From NCBI GenBank assembly GCA_965225935.1, contig CBDDCC010000023.1, positions 372,001 to 436,000 on the forward strand: DNA of 64,000 bases. Reading direction: 5' to 3'. Source of the DNA: CALJXB01 sp965225935. Its GTDB lineage: Bacteria > Pseudomonadota > Alphaproteobacteria > Kiloniellales > JAKSDN01. Numbering within the stretch: the stretch's first letter is position 1; each line of letters starts with the position of its first letter. The position numbers were made by a program, and so were the translations under genes. The notes beneath the pieces were generated by a model. The model was not told where the DNA came from and did not search any database. It worked only from the letters and a program-made list of their open reading frames with translations. Positions 1-8,969 of the stretch are shown here, in pieces.

Positions 1-2487
1 GAGTTCCGGCGCGAATGCCGCGAGTTCGCCGAAGACTGGATCAAGGTGCAGATCGAGGAGTTCCGCCGCCTCGGCGTCGAGGGCGACTGGCGGCGGCCCT
101 ACACCACCATGTCCTTCGCGGCCGAGGCCCAGATTGCGCGCGAGATCGGCAAGTTCGTGGTCAATGGCGGGCTCTACGCCGGCGCCATGCCGGTGCTCTG
201 GTCGGTGCCCGAGAGGACCGCGCTGGCCGACGCCGAGGTCGAGTACCACGACCACACCTCGCCCACCATCTGGGTGCGCTTCCCGCTCGTCCGCAGCGAC
301 GCGGGCCTGCCCGACGGCGCCTCGGTCGTGATCTGGACCACCACCCCCTGGACCCTGCCGGGCAACCGGGCGGTCGCCCTCGACCCCGAGGAGAGCTACG
401 TCGCCGTCGAGGTCGTGGCGATCGGCGAGAAGAGCCAGGCCAAGGTGGGCGAGGTCATCCTGGTGGCCGAGGCCCTGCTGGCCCAGGTCGAGAAGGACGC
501 GGGCATCGAGGAGAGCCGCCGCCTCGCCACACTGCCGGGCGCCAAGCTGCAGGGCAGCGTCTGCGCCCACCCGCTGCGCGGCCAGGGCTACGACTTCGAG
601 GTGCCCGTGCTGGCGGCCGACTTCGTCACCATGGACCAGGGCACCGGCTTCGTGCACATCGCGCCCGGCCACGGCTCGGACGACTTCGAGCTGGGCCAGG
701 CGAACGGCCTGGAGGTGCCCCAGACGGTCGACGGCGACGGCAGCTTCATGGCCCACGTGCCGCTCTTCGCCGGCACCAGGGTCTACGACGACGAGGGCAA
801 GGAGGGCGACGCCAACCCCGCCGTCGTGGAGCGCCTGCAGGCCGCGGGCGCGCTCCTGGCCCGGGGCAAGCTGCGCCACAGCTATCCCCACTCCTGGCGC
901 TCCAAGGCACCGCTGATCTTCCGCAATACGCCCCAGTGGTTCATCTCCATGGAGGCCAACGGCCTGCGCGAGAAGGCGCTGCAGGCGATCCGGGATACCC
1001 GCTTCGTGCCCGCCGCGGGGCGCAACCGGCTCTACGCCATGATCGAGCAGCGCCCCGACTGGTGCATCTCGCGCCAGCGGCTCTGGGGCGTGCCGCTGCC
1101 GCTCTTCATCGAGAAGAAGAGCGGCGAGCCGCTGCGCGATCCGGCCGTGATCGAGCGGGTCGCCGAGGCCTTCGAGGCCGAGGGCGGCGACGCCTGGCTG
1201 ACCAGCGAGCCCGGCCGCTTCCTCGGACCCGACTACGATCCGGAGGACTACGAGCAGGCGCGCGACGTGGTCGAGGTCTGGTTCGACTCGGGCTCGACCC
1301 ACAGCTTCGTGCTGGAGGCGCGGCCCGAGCTCAAATGGCCGGCCTCGCTCTACCTCGAGGGCTCGGACCAGCACCGGGGCTGGTTCCACACCTCGCTGCT
1401 GGAAGCCGCCGGGACCCGCGGCCGGGCGCCCTACGAGGCGGTCCTGACCCACGGCTTCGTGCTCGACGAGGACGGCCGCAAGATGTCCAAGTCGCTCGGC
1501 AACGTGGTCTCGCCCCGGGACGTCATCTCCCAGAACGGCGCCGACATCCTGCGGCTCTGGGTGGTCGCCTCCAACTACGAGGAGGACGTGCGGATCGGGC
1601 CGGAGATCCTGCGCTACCAGGTCGACGCCTACCGCCGGCTGCGCAACACGCTGCGCTTCCTGCTCGGCAACCTGCACGGCTTCAGCGGCGCCGAGCGGGT
1701 CGAGGCCGCGGACATGCCGGAGCTGGAACGCTGGGTGCTGCACCGGCTCAGCGAATTGGACCAGGTGGTGCGCCGCGGCTGCGCGGACTTCGACTTCCAC
1801 ACCACCTACCAGCAGCTCCATAACTTCTGCGCCGTCGACCTCTCGGCCTTCTACTTCGACGTGCGCAAGGACGTTCTCTACTGCGACCGCTCGGACTCCC
1901 TGCGCCGGCGCGCCTGCCGCACAGTGCTCGATCTGGTCTTCGACTGCCTCACCGCCTGGCTGGCGCCGATCCTCTGCTTCACCGCCGAGGAGGCCTGGTG
2001 GGCCCGGGCCGGCGAGAGCGGCGAGGGCGACCGTGAGGCGAGCGTCCATCTGCGGGTCATCCCCGACATCCCGGCGGCCTGGCGCGACCCGGCCCTGGCC
2101 GCCAAATGGGCCCGGGTCCGCGAGGTGCGCCGCGCCGTCACCGGCGCCCTTGAGCTGGAGCGGGCCGAGAAGCGGATCGGCTCCAGCCTGCAGGCGGCGC
2201 CCAGGGTCTACGTGGACGACGCCGATCTGATGGCGGCCCTCGACGGCGTCGATCTCGCCGAGATCGCCATCACCTCCAACGCCGAGGCCGTCGCCGGACC
2301 GGCGCCCGAGGGCGCCTTCGTCCTGGATGAGGTGCCGGCGGTCGGCGTGGTCCCAGCCGCCGCCGAGGGCGCGAAGTGCCAGCGCTGCTGGCGCGTGCTG
2401 CCCGAGGTCGGCGCCCAGGCCGGTGCCCCCGATGTTTGCCAACGCTGTGCCGATGCCCTCCAGTCTCTCGATGACGCAGCCGAATAG
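1..2487 (+). CDS. ileS: isoleucyl-tRNA synthetase (5' end outside the window)
   Basis: Class I aminoacyl-tRNA synthetase that charges tRNA(Ile) in the cytoplasm and hydrolyses mischarged valine. The reading frame is open from base 1, so the N-terminus with the HIGH motif lies upstream. Visible are the CP1 editing-domain signature WTTTPWTLP (about 333-360), the catalytic-loop motif KMSKS at 1480-1494, and a C-terminal zinc ribbon with two CxxC pairs (CQRC and CQRC) just before the stop. These features separate it from ValRS and LeuRS. The lspA start codon lies inside its 3' end (17-nt overlap), so the two are probably translationally coupled; ileS-lspA is a very common bacterial pair. Confidence 0.97.
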   Translation, partial: EFRRECREFAEDWIKVQIEEFRRLGVEGDWRRPYTTMSFAAEAQIAREIGKFVVNGGLYAGAMPVLWSVPERTALADAEVEYHDHTSPTIWVRFPLVRSDAGLPDGASVVIWTTTPWTLPGNRAVALDPEESYVAVEVVAIGEKSQAKVGEVILVAEALLAQVEKDAGIEESRRLATLPGAKLQGSVCAHPLRGQGYDFEVPVLAADFVTMDQGTGFVHIAPGHGSDDFELGQANGLEVPQTVDGDGSFMAHVPLFAGTRVYDDEGKEGDANPAVVERLQAAGALLARGKLRHSYPHSWRSKAPLIFRNTPQWFISMEANGLREKALQAIRDTRFVPAAGRNRLYAMIEQRPDWCISRQRLWGVPLPLFIEKKSGEPLRDPAVIERVAEAFEAEGGDAWLTSEPGRFLGPDYDPEDYEQARDVVEVWFDSGSTHSFVLEARPELKWPASLYLEGSDQHRGWFHTSLLEAAGTRGRAPYEAVLTHGFVLDEDGRKMSKSLGNVVSPRDVISQNGADILRLWVVASNYEEDVRIGPEILRYQVDAYRRLRNTLRFLLGNLHGFSGAERVEAADMPELERWVLHRLSELDQVVRRGCADFDFHTTYQQLHNFCAVDLSAFYFDVRKDVLYCDRSDSLRRRACRTVLDLVFDCLTAWLAPILCFTAEEAWWARAGESGEGDREASVHLRVIPDIPAAWRDPALAAKWARVREVRRAVTGALELERAEKRIGSSLQAAPRVYVDDADLMAALDGVDLAEIAITSNAEAVAGPAPEGAFVLDEVPAVGVVPAAAEGAKCQRCWRVLPEVGAQAGAPDVCQRCADALQSLDDAAE

Positions 2488-2986
2488 CACGGCCGGCGGC
2501 CCGTCGCGGCGCGTCCTCCTCTGGAGCGCCGCCGTCGCGGTCCTGGTGATCGCGCTCGATCAGCTCAGCAAGTGGCTGCTCCTGGCCTCGGGGCCCGCCC
2601 CGGGCGAGGCCTGGCCGCTGCTGCCGGCCCTGAACCTGGTGAACGTCTGCAATCCGGGCATCAGCTTCGGGCTCCTCTCCGGCGAGTCGGCCATCAAGCC
2701 CTGGCTTTTGAGCGGGCTCGCGCTGGTCGTGGTGGTCGGCCTCCTCATCTGGATGCGCAACAAGGAGGGCTGGGTCCCACTGCTGGCGACCGGGCTGGTG
2801 GTGGGCGGCGCCATCGGCAACGTGATCGACCGGCTCAACTTCGGCTGCGTGGTCGACTTCGTCGACCTCTACGCGGGCGCCTGGCACTGGCCCGCCTTCA
2901 ACCTGGCCGACAGCGCCATCACCGTGGGCGTGGGCCTCCTCATCGTCCATGGCTTGTTCCTCGACGCGGAGGAGAGTAAGAAGTAG
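2471..2986 (+). CDS. lspA: lipoprotein signal peptidase (signal peptidase II)
   Basis: Inner-membrane aspartyl protease that removes the signal peptide from diacylglyceryl-modified prolipoproteins. The 171-residue product has four predicted membrane segments. Family motifs are NPGISFGLL (variant of NxGxAFG), GNVIDRL followed by VVDFVD (first catalytic Asp), and FNLADS (second catalytic Asp). The ATG at 2471 gives the usual family length; upstream in-frame starts only add a non-conserved arginine-rich tail translated from the ileS region. It overlaps ileS by 17 nt. A likely substrate, the lipoprotein encoded next door at 3011, follows after 24 nt. Confidence 0.95.
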   Translation: MTQPNSTAGGPSRRVLLWSAAVAVLVIALDQLSKWLLLASGPAPGEAWPLLPALNLVNVCNPGISFGLLSGESAIKPWLLSGLALVVVVGLLIWMRNKEGWVPLLATGLVVGGAIGNVIDRLNFGCVVDFVDLYAGAWHWPAFNLADSAITVGVGLLIVHGLFLDAEESKK

Positions 2987-3010
2987 GCAGAATCGACGGA
3001 GCAGGGGAAG

Positions 3011-3586
3011 ATGCTACACGTTGATCTCAAGAGATTTTTCGGCTTATCCACAGTTCTGCTGCTGGTCGCCTGCAGCGGCGTGCAGGAGCAGTTCAGCCTC
3101 ACCTCGAAACCGCCCGACGAGTTCATGGTGACCACGCGGGCGCCGCTGGCAATCCCGCCGGACTTCAATCTCCGGCCGCCGGCGCCGGGCGAGCCGCGCC
3201 CGCAGGAGGGCACGGCCACCCAGCAGGCCAAGGCCGCCGTGTTCCGGGCCTCCGACAACGGCGCCCAGACCCTGGACCAGGTCATACCGGCCGACGGCCG
3301 AACCACCGGCGAGCGGGCCTTGCTGGCTGCGGCCCACGCCGAGCAGGCGGAGCCCGACATCCGGCAGATCGTCGAGCGGGAGACCGAGATCCTGCAGGAG
3401 GAGGACGGCTACCTCTACGACGTCCTCGTCTTCTGGCGCGAGCCCCAGCCATACGGCGAGATCATCGACGCCGAGGAGGAGGCCAAGCGCCTGCAGGAGA
3501 ACGCAGCGCTCGGCAAGCCCGCGACCTCGGGCGAGACGCCCACCATCGAGCGCCGCAAGAAAGCGCTGCTCGAGGGCATCTTCTAG
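3011..3586 (+). CDS. bamF: BamF-family outer-membrane lipoprotein (DUF3035)
   Basis: Predicted lipoprotein of the beta-barrel assembly (BAM) complex of alphaproteobacteria; 191 residues. The N-terminus has a charged start, a hydrophobic run and a lipobox (LLVAC) placing the lipidated Cys near residue 21. Just after it comes the conserved segment PDEF-V--R-PL-IPP shared by BamC and BamF/DUF3035 proteins; the rest is low-complexity and Glu/Ala-rich. A good ribosome site (AGGGGAAG) precedes the ATG. It sits directly downstream of lspA and upstream of the M16 peptidase pair, the usual alphaproteobacterial order. The BAM role is inferred from family membership. Confidence 0.85.
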   Translation: MLHVDLKRFFGLSTVLLLVACSGVQEQFSLTSKPPDEFMVTTRAPLAIPPDFNLRPPAPGEPRPQEGTATQQAKAAVFRASDNGAQTLDQVIPADGRTTGERALLAAAHAEQAEPDIRQIVERETEILQEEDGYLYDVLVFWREPQPYGEIIDAEEEAKRLQENAALGKPATSGETPTIERRKKALLEGIF

Positions 3587-3699
3587 GCCGGTCCTCTTCC
3601 GGTTGCCGGCGGCCGGGATCGGCGCCCGGGACCTGCGCCCGTGGTCGGCGGCGGAAGGCCGCGACGGCGGAAGGTTACGAAACTGTCATCGCCCGTGGC

Positions 3700-3729
3700 T
3701 TGCGATCGGCAAGGATTTGGCCATATAGA
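3700..3729 (+). promoter_or_regulatory. candidate sigma70 promoter for the M16 pair
   Basis: TTGCGA (3700-3705) and TATAGA (3724-3729) are separated by 18 bp in the 237-bp gap between bamF and the first M16 gene. Each hexamer matches the consensus at four of six positions. The rest of the gap is GC-rich with no gene. Read by eye; modest support. Confidence 0.35.
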
Positions 3730-3823
3730 GGCTCTACGGTGGAATGACCGCGGGACGCCCGGCCGGGGGGCGGCGTCGGCGGGCTGAGTTCCTGTTACTT
3801 CGGCAACGACCCGGCGACGAACC

Positions 3824-5209
3824 ATGACCCGTGCCAAGCTAGCCCAGCCTCTCGCGCCGCGCGCCTTGCGCGCGTGGCTCCTCTTCACCCTCGTCATGGC
3901 GCTCCTCTGGCTCCAGGCGCTCCCGAGCGGCGCCCGGGCCGGGGTCTTCGAGCCCGAGACCTTCACCCTCGACAATGGCCTCCAGGTGGTGGTGATCGCC
4001 AATCACCGGGCGCCCATCGTCACCCACATGGTCTGGTACAAGGTGGGCTCCGCCGACGAGCCGGAGGGCAAGTCGGGCATCGCGCACTTCCTCGAGCACC
4101 TCATGTTCAAGGGCACCGAAAAGCTCGGGCCCGGCGAGTTCTCCGACATCATCATGCGCAACGGCGGGCAGGAGAACGCCTTCACCAGCTACGACTACAC
4201 AGGCTACTTCCAGACCGTCGCCAAGGACCGCCTCGCCATCGTCATGGAGCACGAGGCCGACCGCATGACGAACCTCCGGCTGACCGACGAGCTGGCGCGG
4301 CCCGAGCTCGACGTGGTGCTGGAGGAGCGGCGCAGCCGCGTCGACCGGGAGCCCCGATCCCAGCTCTCCGAGGCCCAGCGCGCCGTCCTCTTCCTGCACC
4401 ACCCCTACGGCCGGCCGGTGATCGGCTGGGAGCAGGAGATCCGCGCGCTCACCAAGGAGGACGCCCTCGACTTCTACAAGAGGTGGTACGCCCCCAACAA
4501 CGCCATCCTCATCGTCGCCGGCGACGTGGAGGCCGAGGAGGTGCGGAAGCTGGCGGAGACCCACTACGGGCCGATCCCGCCCGCCGCCGTGCCAGAACGC
4601 AAGCGGGTGGCCGAGCCGCGGCAGAACGCCGCCCGGCGCGTCGTCCTCGAGCACGCGCGCGTGCGCCAGCCCTCGATCACCGTCAGCTACCTGGCGCCGA
4701 GCTCGACCGCCGGGGCCACCCAGCACGTCGACGCCCTCCAGGTGCTCGACGAGATCCTCGGCGGCGGCACCACCAGCCGCTTCTATCGCTCCCTGGTGGT
4801 GGAGCAGGGCCTCGCGGTCAGCGCGGGCACCGGCTACAACAGCACCAGCCTCGACCTCGGCACCTTCGCCGTCTACGGCTCGCCGCGGGCAGGCACCTCC
4901 CTCGAAGCCCTGGAGGCGGCGCTGCACGCCGAGATCGACCTGGTCCTGGAGGAGGGCGTGAGCGCCGAGGAGGTGGCGACCGCCAAGAAGCGCCTCCTGT
5001 CCGACGCCGTCTACGCCCGGGACTCGCTCAGCACCGGCGCTCGGATCTTCGGCGCCTCGCTCGCCACCGGCGAGAGCGTCGAATATGTCGAGAGCTGGCC
5101 CGAGCGCATCGAAGCGGTGACCGCCGATCAGGTGAACGCGGCGGCCAAGGCGGTCTTCATCGAGCGCCGCTCGGCGACCGCCCTGCTGCTGCCCAAGCCC
5201 ACCACCTAA
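3824..5209 (+). CDS. M16 family zinc metallopeptidase, catalytic subunit, exported
   Basis: Pitrilysin-family protease of 461 residues. A cleavable signal peptide (hydrophobic run about residues 20-40) directs it to the periplasm. The inverted zinc motif HxxEH is intact as HFLEH at residues 88-92, and a downstream Glu in the EHEADRM segment fits the third zinc ligand. The second M16 domain follows, with the usual GGGTTSRFYRSL segment. It is followed after 16 nt by a second M16 gene that lacks the zinc motif, the classic arrangement of a catalytic and a non-catalytic subunit acting as a heterodimer. Natural substrates are unknown. Confidence 0.93.
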   Translation: MTRAKLAQPLAPRALRAWLLFTLVMALLWLQALPSGARAGVFEPETFTLDNGLQVVVIANHRAPIVTHMVWYKVGSADEPEGKSGIAHFLEHLMFKGTEKLGPGEFSDIIMRNGGQENAFTSYDYTGYFQTVAKDRLAIVMEHEADRMTNLRLTDELARPELDVVLEERRSRVDREPRSQLSEAQRAVLFLHHPYGRPVIGWEQEIRALTKEDALDFYKRWYAPNNAILIVAGDVEAEEVRKLAETHYGPIPPAAVPERKRVAEPRQNAARRVVLEHARVRQPSITVSYLAPSSTAGATQHVDALQVLDEILGGGTTSRFYRSLVVEQGLAVSAGTGYNSTSLDLGTFAVYGSPRAGTSLEALEAALHAEIDLVLEEGVSAEEVATAKKRLLSDAVYARDSLSTGARIFGASLATGESVEYVESWPERIEAVTADQVNAAAKAVFIERRSATALLLPKPTT

Positions 5210-5225
5210 GCCGGGAGACCGCCCC

Positions 5226-6587
5226 ATGCGCCCATCCGCACTGCTGCCGAGAGCCCTCTCCGCGGTCTTCGCCGTCCTCCTGATCGTCGTCGCGGCCCTG
5301 CCCGCGCGGGCCGTCGAGGTCCAGCAGGTCACCAGCCCGGGCGGCATCGAGGCCTGGCTGGTGGAGGACCACTCCAATCCCATCCTCTCCCTCGAGATGG
5401 CCTTCGTCGGCGGCGCCGCCTTCGACCCGGACGACCGCCTCGGCCTCGCCCACCTCGCCTCCGGACTGCTCGACGAGGGCGCCGGGGAGCTGGACTCCCA
5501 GACCTTCCAGGGGCGCCTCGCCGATCTCTCCATCCGCCTCTACTTCGACGCCGGGCTCGACAGCTTCCAGGGCACGCTCCGGACCCTGAGCGAGAACCGC
5601 GACGAGGCCTTCGAGCTATTGCGCCTGTCCCTCAGCGAACCGCGCTTCGACGAGGAGCCGCTGGAGCGGGTGCGCAACCAGGTTCTGGTCCAGCTGAGGC
5701 GCGAGTCCGAGGACCCCGGCACGATCGCCAACCGCGCCCTGCGGGAGATCATGTTCCCGGACCATCCCTACGGACGGCCGGTCCACGGCACCCTGGAGAG
5801 CATCCAGGCCATCACGGCCGACGACCTGCGCCAGTTCGTCGCCCAGCGCCTGGCCCGCGACGTGCTGCGCATCGCCGTGGTCGGCGACATCACGCCCGCG
5901 GAGCTGGGGCCCCTGCTGGACCAGGCCTTCCTCGGTCTCCCGGCCGAGGCCGTGGGCAAGGAGCTGCCCGAGGCGGTCCCCCAGGCGCTCGGCCAGGTGG
6001 TGGTGATCGAGCGGGACATCCCCCAGAGCGTCATGTCCTTCGGCCACGCCGGGGTCATGCGCGACGATCCGGACTTCTACGCCGCCTACGTGGCGAACCG
6101 GGTCTTCGGCGGCGGCTCCTTCAGCTCCCGCCTCTACGAGGAGGTGCGCGAGAAGCGGGGCCTGGCCTATGGCGTCGGCAGCTACCTCTATCCCCTTGAG
6201 AAGGCCGGTCTGTTGGTCGGCTACGTGGCCACCCAGAACGAGCGCGCCGACGAGACCCTGGAGGTGCTGCGCCACGAGTGGGCGCGCATCGCGGAGGAGG
6301 GCCCGAGCGAGGCGGAGGTCACCGACGCCAAGACCTACATCACCGGCTCCTACCCGCTGCGCTTCTCCAGCACCGGCAACATCGCGGGCATGCTGCTGGG
6401 CATCCAGCTGGACGATCTCGGTATCGACTACGTGAACATCCGCAACGACCTCATCGATCAGGTCACCCTGGAAGACGCGCGCCGCATCGCCAGGGAGCTC
6501 TACCGTCCCGAGGACCTCACCGTGGTGATCGTCGGCAAGCCGGCCGGAGTCGCTTCCCAGGAGGCCGAGGCCGGCGAGGCCGGCTGA
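5226..6587 (+). CDS. M16 family peptidase-like, non-catalytic partner, exported
   Basis: A 453-residue M16-fold protein with an N-terminal signal peptide ending near residue 30 (ARA-VEV). At the position where the catalytic partner has HFLEH, this protein reads GLAHLASGLLDEG, so the zinc-binding site is missing and it is probably a structural or substrate-binding subunit. The C-terminal half keeps the M16 motif GGGSFSSRLYEEVREKRGLAY, which resembles the glycine-rich loop and R/Y pair used for substrate binding in mitochondrial-processing-peptidase-like heterodimers. It lies 16 nt downstream of the catalytic M16 gene on the same transcript. Confidence 0.9.
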   Translation: MRPSALLPRALSAVFAVLLIVVAALPARAVEVQQVTSPGGIEAWLVEDHSNPILSLEMAFVGGAAFDPDDRLGLAHLASGLLDEGAGELDSQTFQGRLADLSIRLYFDAGLDSFQGTLRTLSENRDEAFELLRLSLSEPRFDEEPLERVRNQVLVQLRRESEDPGTIANRALREIMFPDHPYGRPVHGTLESIQAITADDLRQFVAQRLARDVLRIAVVGDITPAELGPLLDQAFLGLPAEAVGKELPEAVPQALGQVVVIERDIPQSVMSFGHAGVMRDDPDFYAAYVANRVFGGGSFSSRLYEEVREKRGLAYGVGSYLYPLEKAGLLVGYVATQNERADETLEVLRHEWARIAEEGPSEAEVTDAKTYITGSYPLRFSSTGNIAGMLLGIQLDDLGIDYVNIRNDLIDQVTLEDARRIARELYRPEDLTVVIVGKPAGVASQEAEAGEAG

Positions 6588-6691
6588 GCGCGGAGCCCCG
6601 CGCGGCGGGCGGCCCGGCGGCGCCCGCCTTTCGGACCACCGTCGCCTTTGCTACTGTCGACGCTCGTGATGCCGCTGCAGAGCGTCCCGCC

Positions 6692-8611
6692 ATGACCCGC
6701 CCCCAGCCCATCGAACCCTGCCCGGCCGCGCCCATCGGCATTGGCGGCGAAGAAAGCGCCGACGGTCTGCGCGCGGAGCAGGCACCGCGCCTGCGCCGCC
6801 TGCCCGAGACCCTGGTCAACCGCATCGCCGCCGGCGAGGTGGTGGAGCGTCCGGCCGCGGCCCTGAAGGAGCTGCTGGAGAACGCCCTCGACGCCGGCGC
6901 CACGCGCATCGAGGCGGTGCTGCGCGACGGCGGGCGCGCCTACCTCTCGGTCGCCGACGACGGCCGCGGCATGACCCGGGCGGAGCTGGAGCTGGCGGTC
7001 GAGCGTCACGCCACCTCCAAGCTGCCCGAGGACGACCTGGTCCACATCGCCAGCCTGGGCTTCCGCGGCGAGGCGCTGCCCTCGATCGGGGCGGTCAGCC
7101 GCCTCAGCGTGACCAGCCGGGCGGCCGGCGCCGGCGAGGCCTGGAGCCTCCGGGTCGAGGGCGGCACGACCCATCCGCCCGAGCCGGCCGCCCTCGGCCA
7201 AGGCACCCTGGTGGAGGTGCGCGACCTCTTCTACGCCACCCCGGCGCGGCTCAAGTTCCTGAAGAGCGCCCGGGCCGAGCAGGCCCAGGCCCGGGACACC
7301 CTGGTGCGCCTCGCCATGGCCCACCACCGGGTGGGCTTCGTGCTGAGCGACGGCGCGCGCACCCTCGTCAACCTGCCGGCCAGCCAGGGCGAGCTGTTCG
7401 AGGCTCGCCTCGCCCGGCTCTCGGCCATCCTGGGCCGCGAGTTCGCCGAGAACGCCCTCGCCATCGAGGCCGAGCGCGAGGGCCTGCGCCTCACCGGCCA
7501 CATCGGCCTGCCGACCCTCAACCGCGCCACCGCCCAGGCCCAGTACCTCTTCGTCAACGGCCGCCCGGTGCGCGACAAGCTGCTCTACGGCGCGATCCGG
7601 GGCGCCTACCACGACTTCCTGGCCCGCGACCGCCACCCGCTGCTCGCCCTCTTCCTGGAGGTGCCGCCGGAGCTCGTCGACGTGAACGTGCATCCGGCCA
7701 AGACCGAGGTCCGCTTCCGCGAGCCGGGCCTGGTGCGCGGCCTCATCGTCAGCGCCGCCAAGCACGCCCTCGCCGAAGCCGGGCACCGGGCCTCGACCAG
7801 CGTCTCGGCTGCGGCCCTCGGCGCCATCACGCCGGGCAGCGGTGCCGGCCCCTTCTACGGCGCCGGACCCCAGCGCAGCACCCTGCCCCGCGGCCTGGCC
7901 GAGGCGGCGGCCAGCTACCACGCGCCGCTGCCGGGGCTCGACAGCAGCCCCGCCGCCCGTCCGGCCGACGCCGGGGCGCCGGTGCCGGACGAGGCTGCCG
8001 GCAGCGGCCATCCTGCCGAGTCTCCCACGGAGCACCCCTTGGGCGCGGCGCGGGCCCAGCTCCACGGCACCTACATCGTCGCCCAGAACGCCGACGGCAT
8101 CGTCATCGTCGACCAGCACGCCGCCCACGAGCGCCTGGTCTACGAGCGTATGAAGCAGCAGCTGGCGAACGGCGGGGTGGCGACCCAGATCCTGCTGCTG
8201 CCCGAGGTGGTGGAGCTCGACCCGCCGGCCGCCGAGCGCCTCGTCGCCCGGGCCGGGGAGCTGGCCGAGATCGGCCTCGCCCTGGAGGCCTTCGGGACTG
8301 GCGCCGTGGTGGTGCGCGAGACCCCGGCGCTGCTCGGCGAGGTGGACATCCAGGGCCTGGTGAGGGACCTGGCCGACGAGCTGACCGAGCTGGGCGATAC
8401 GCTCGGCCTCAAGTCCCGCCTGGAGGAGGTCTGCTCCACCATGGCCTGCCACGGCTCGGTGCGCGCCGGGCGCCTGCTGAACGCGCCGGAGATGAACGCC
8501 CTGCTGCGCCAGATGGAGGCGACGCCCCACTCCGGCCAGTGCAACCACGGCCGGCCCACCTACGTGGAGCTGAAGCTGGCCGACATCGAGCGCCTCTTCG
8601 GCCGCCGCTGA
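6692..8611 (+). CDS. mutL: DNA mismatch repair protein MutL
   Basis: Mismatch-repair ATPase and matchmaker of 639 residues. The N-terminal GHKL ATPase domain shows the N-box (ELLENALDAGA), the DDGRGM loop and the GFRGEAL motif. A Pro/Ala/Ser-rich linker (about residues 375-445) leads to the C-terminal dimerisation domain. DQHAAHERLVYE, starting at residue 474, matches the endonuclease motif DQHA(x)2E(x)4E, and the ending carries ACHGSVRAG and CNHGRPT. It should therefore be a nicking endonuclease, as expected in bacteria without MutH. The ATG at 6692 was chosen; a longer in-frame extension overlaps the preceding M16 gene and is not conserved. Confidence 0.96.
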   Translation: MTRPQPIEPCPAAPIGIGGEESADGLRAEQAPRLRRLPETLVNRIAAGEVVERPAAALKELLENALDAGATRIEAVLRDGGRAYLSVADDGRGMTRAELELAVERHATSKLPEDDLVHIASLGFRGEALPSIGAVSRLSVTSRAAGAGEAWSLRVEGGTTHPPEPAALGQGTLVEVRDLFYATPARLKFLKSARAEQAQARDTLVRLAMAHHRVGFVLSDGARTLVNLPASQGELFEARLARLSAILGREFAENALAIEAEREGLRLTGHIGLPTLNRATAQAQYLFVNGRPVRDKLLYGAIRGAYHDFLARDRHPLLALFLEVPPELVDVNVHPAKTEVRFREPGLVRGLIVSAAKHALAEAGHRASTSVSAAALGAITPGSGAGPFYGAGPQRSTLPRGLAEAAASYHAPLPGLDSSPAARPADAGAPVPDEAAGSGHPAESPTEHPLGAARAQLHGTYIVAQNADGIVIVDQHAAHERLVYERMKQQLANGGVATQILLLPEVVELDPPAAERLVARAGELAEIGLALEAFGTGAVVVRETPALLGEVDIQGLVRDLADELTELGDTLGLKSRLEEVCSTMACHGSVRAGRLLNAPEMNALLRQMEATPHSGQCNHGRPTYVELKLADIERLFGRR

Positions 8612-8628
8612 GCCGCCTGCGCCCCGGC

Positions 8629-8877
8629 GGCCGGGTCCTTGAGCTCGGAGTCCGGGTTCGCGCGGCTGCGGGCGACGAAGCCGGGAAAGGCCGGGCGCCC
8701 CGTGGGCTGGCCCGTCGGCTGGTAGCGCAGGTCCATGCTCCAGCGCAGGCCGGACGAGCGGTTCGGCAGGGCCCGGTGCAGATTCATCTTGTGGAACAGG
8801 ACGCCGCCGCCGCGTTTCACCGGCAGCGGCATCTCCTCGCGCCCCTCCAGCAGGCGGGCGGGGACGTGAGGCTCGGA
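8629..8877 (-). pseudogene. remnant of a phytanoyl-CoA dioxygenase (PhyH)-family gene
   Basis: The minus-strand frame encodes an internal-to-C-terminal piece of an Fe(II)/2-oxoglutarate dioxygenase of the PhyH family: LLEGREEMPLPVKRG, then VLFHKMNLHRALPNRS (containing the distal metal-ligand His) and RWSMDLRYQPTGQPTGRP. There is no start codon or N-terminal HxD motif. At its 3' side the frame runs into the mutL 3' end instead of a normal C-terminus. It is best read as a gene truncated on both sides. Recognised from family memory, not by alignment. Confidence 0.55.
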
Positions 8878-8946
8878 GGCGAGCGCCGCAACTCCGAGGC
8901 GACCCTGTTCCGCGACTGGCTCCTGGCCGAGGCCCGGCCGGGCTAG
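8872..8946 (+). pseudogene. possible C-terminal scrap of a LysR-type regulator
   Basis: This stretch immediately follows the PhyH remnant. In one plus-strand frame it reads RRNSEATLFRDWLLAEARPG and a stop. The FRDWLLAEA ending resembles the last helix of many LysR substrate-binding domains. No upstream part of such a gene is present. If right, the 8612-8969 gap is the scar of a deleted dioxygenase/regulator locus. The match is short and could be chance. Confidence 0.3.
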
Positions 8947-8969
8947 GGCGGGCCTCGGCACAGGCGGCC

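Noticed and set aside
3044..3052. TTATCCACA, a perfect DnaA box
   Set aside because: It is a single copy inside the bamF coding sequence with no cluster or AT-rich unwinding region, so it is most likely chance.
3839..5533. 564-codon minus-strand frame opposite the M16 genes
   Set aside because: Mirror frame of well-supported genes, with Gly/Ala/Val/Glu-biased composition and no motif.
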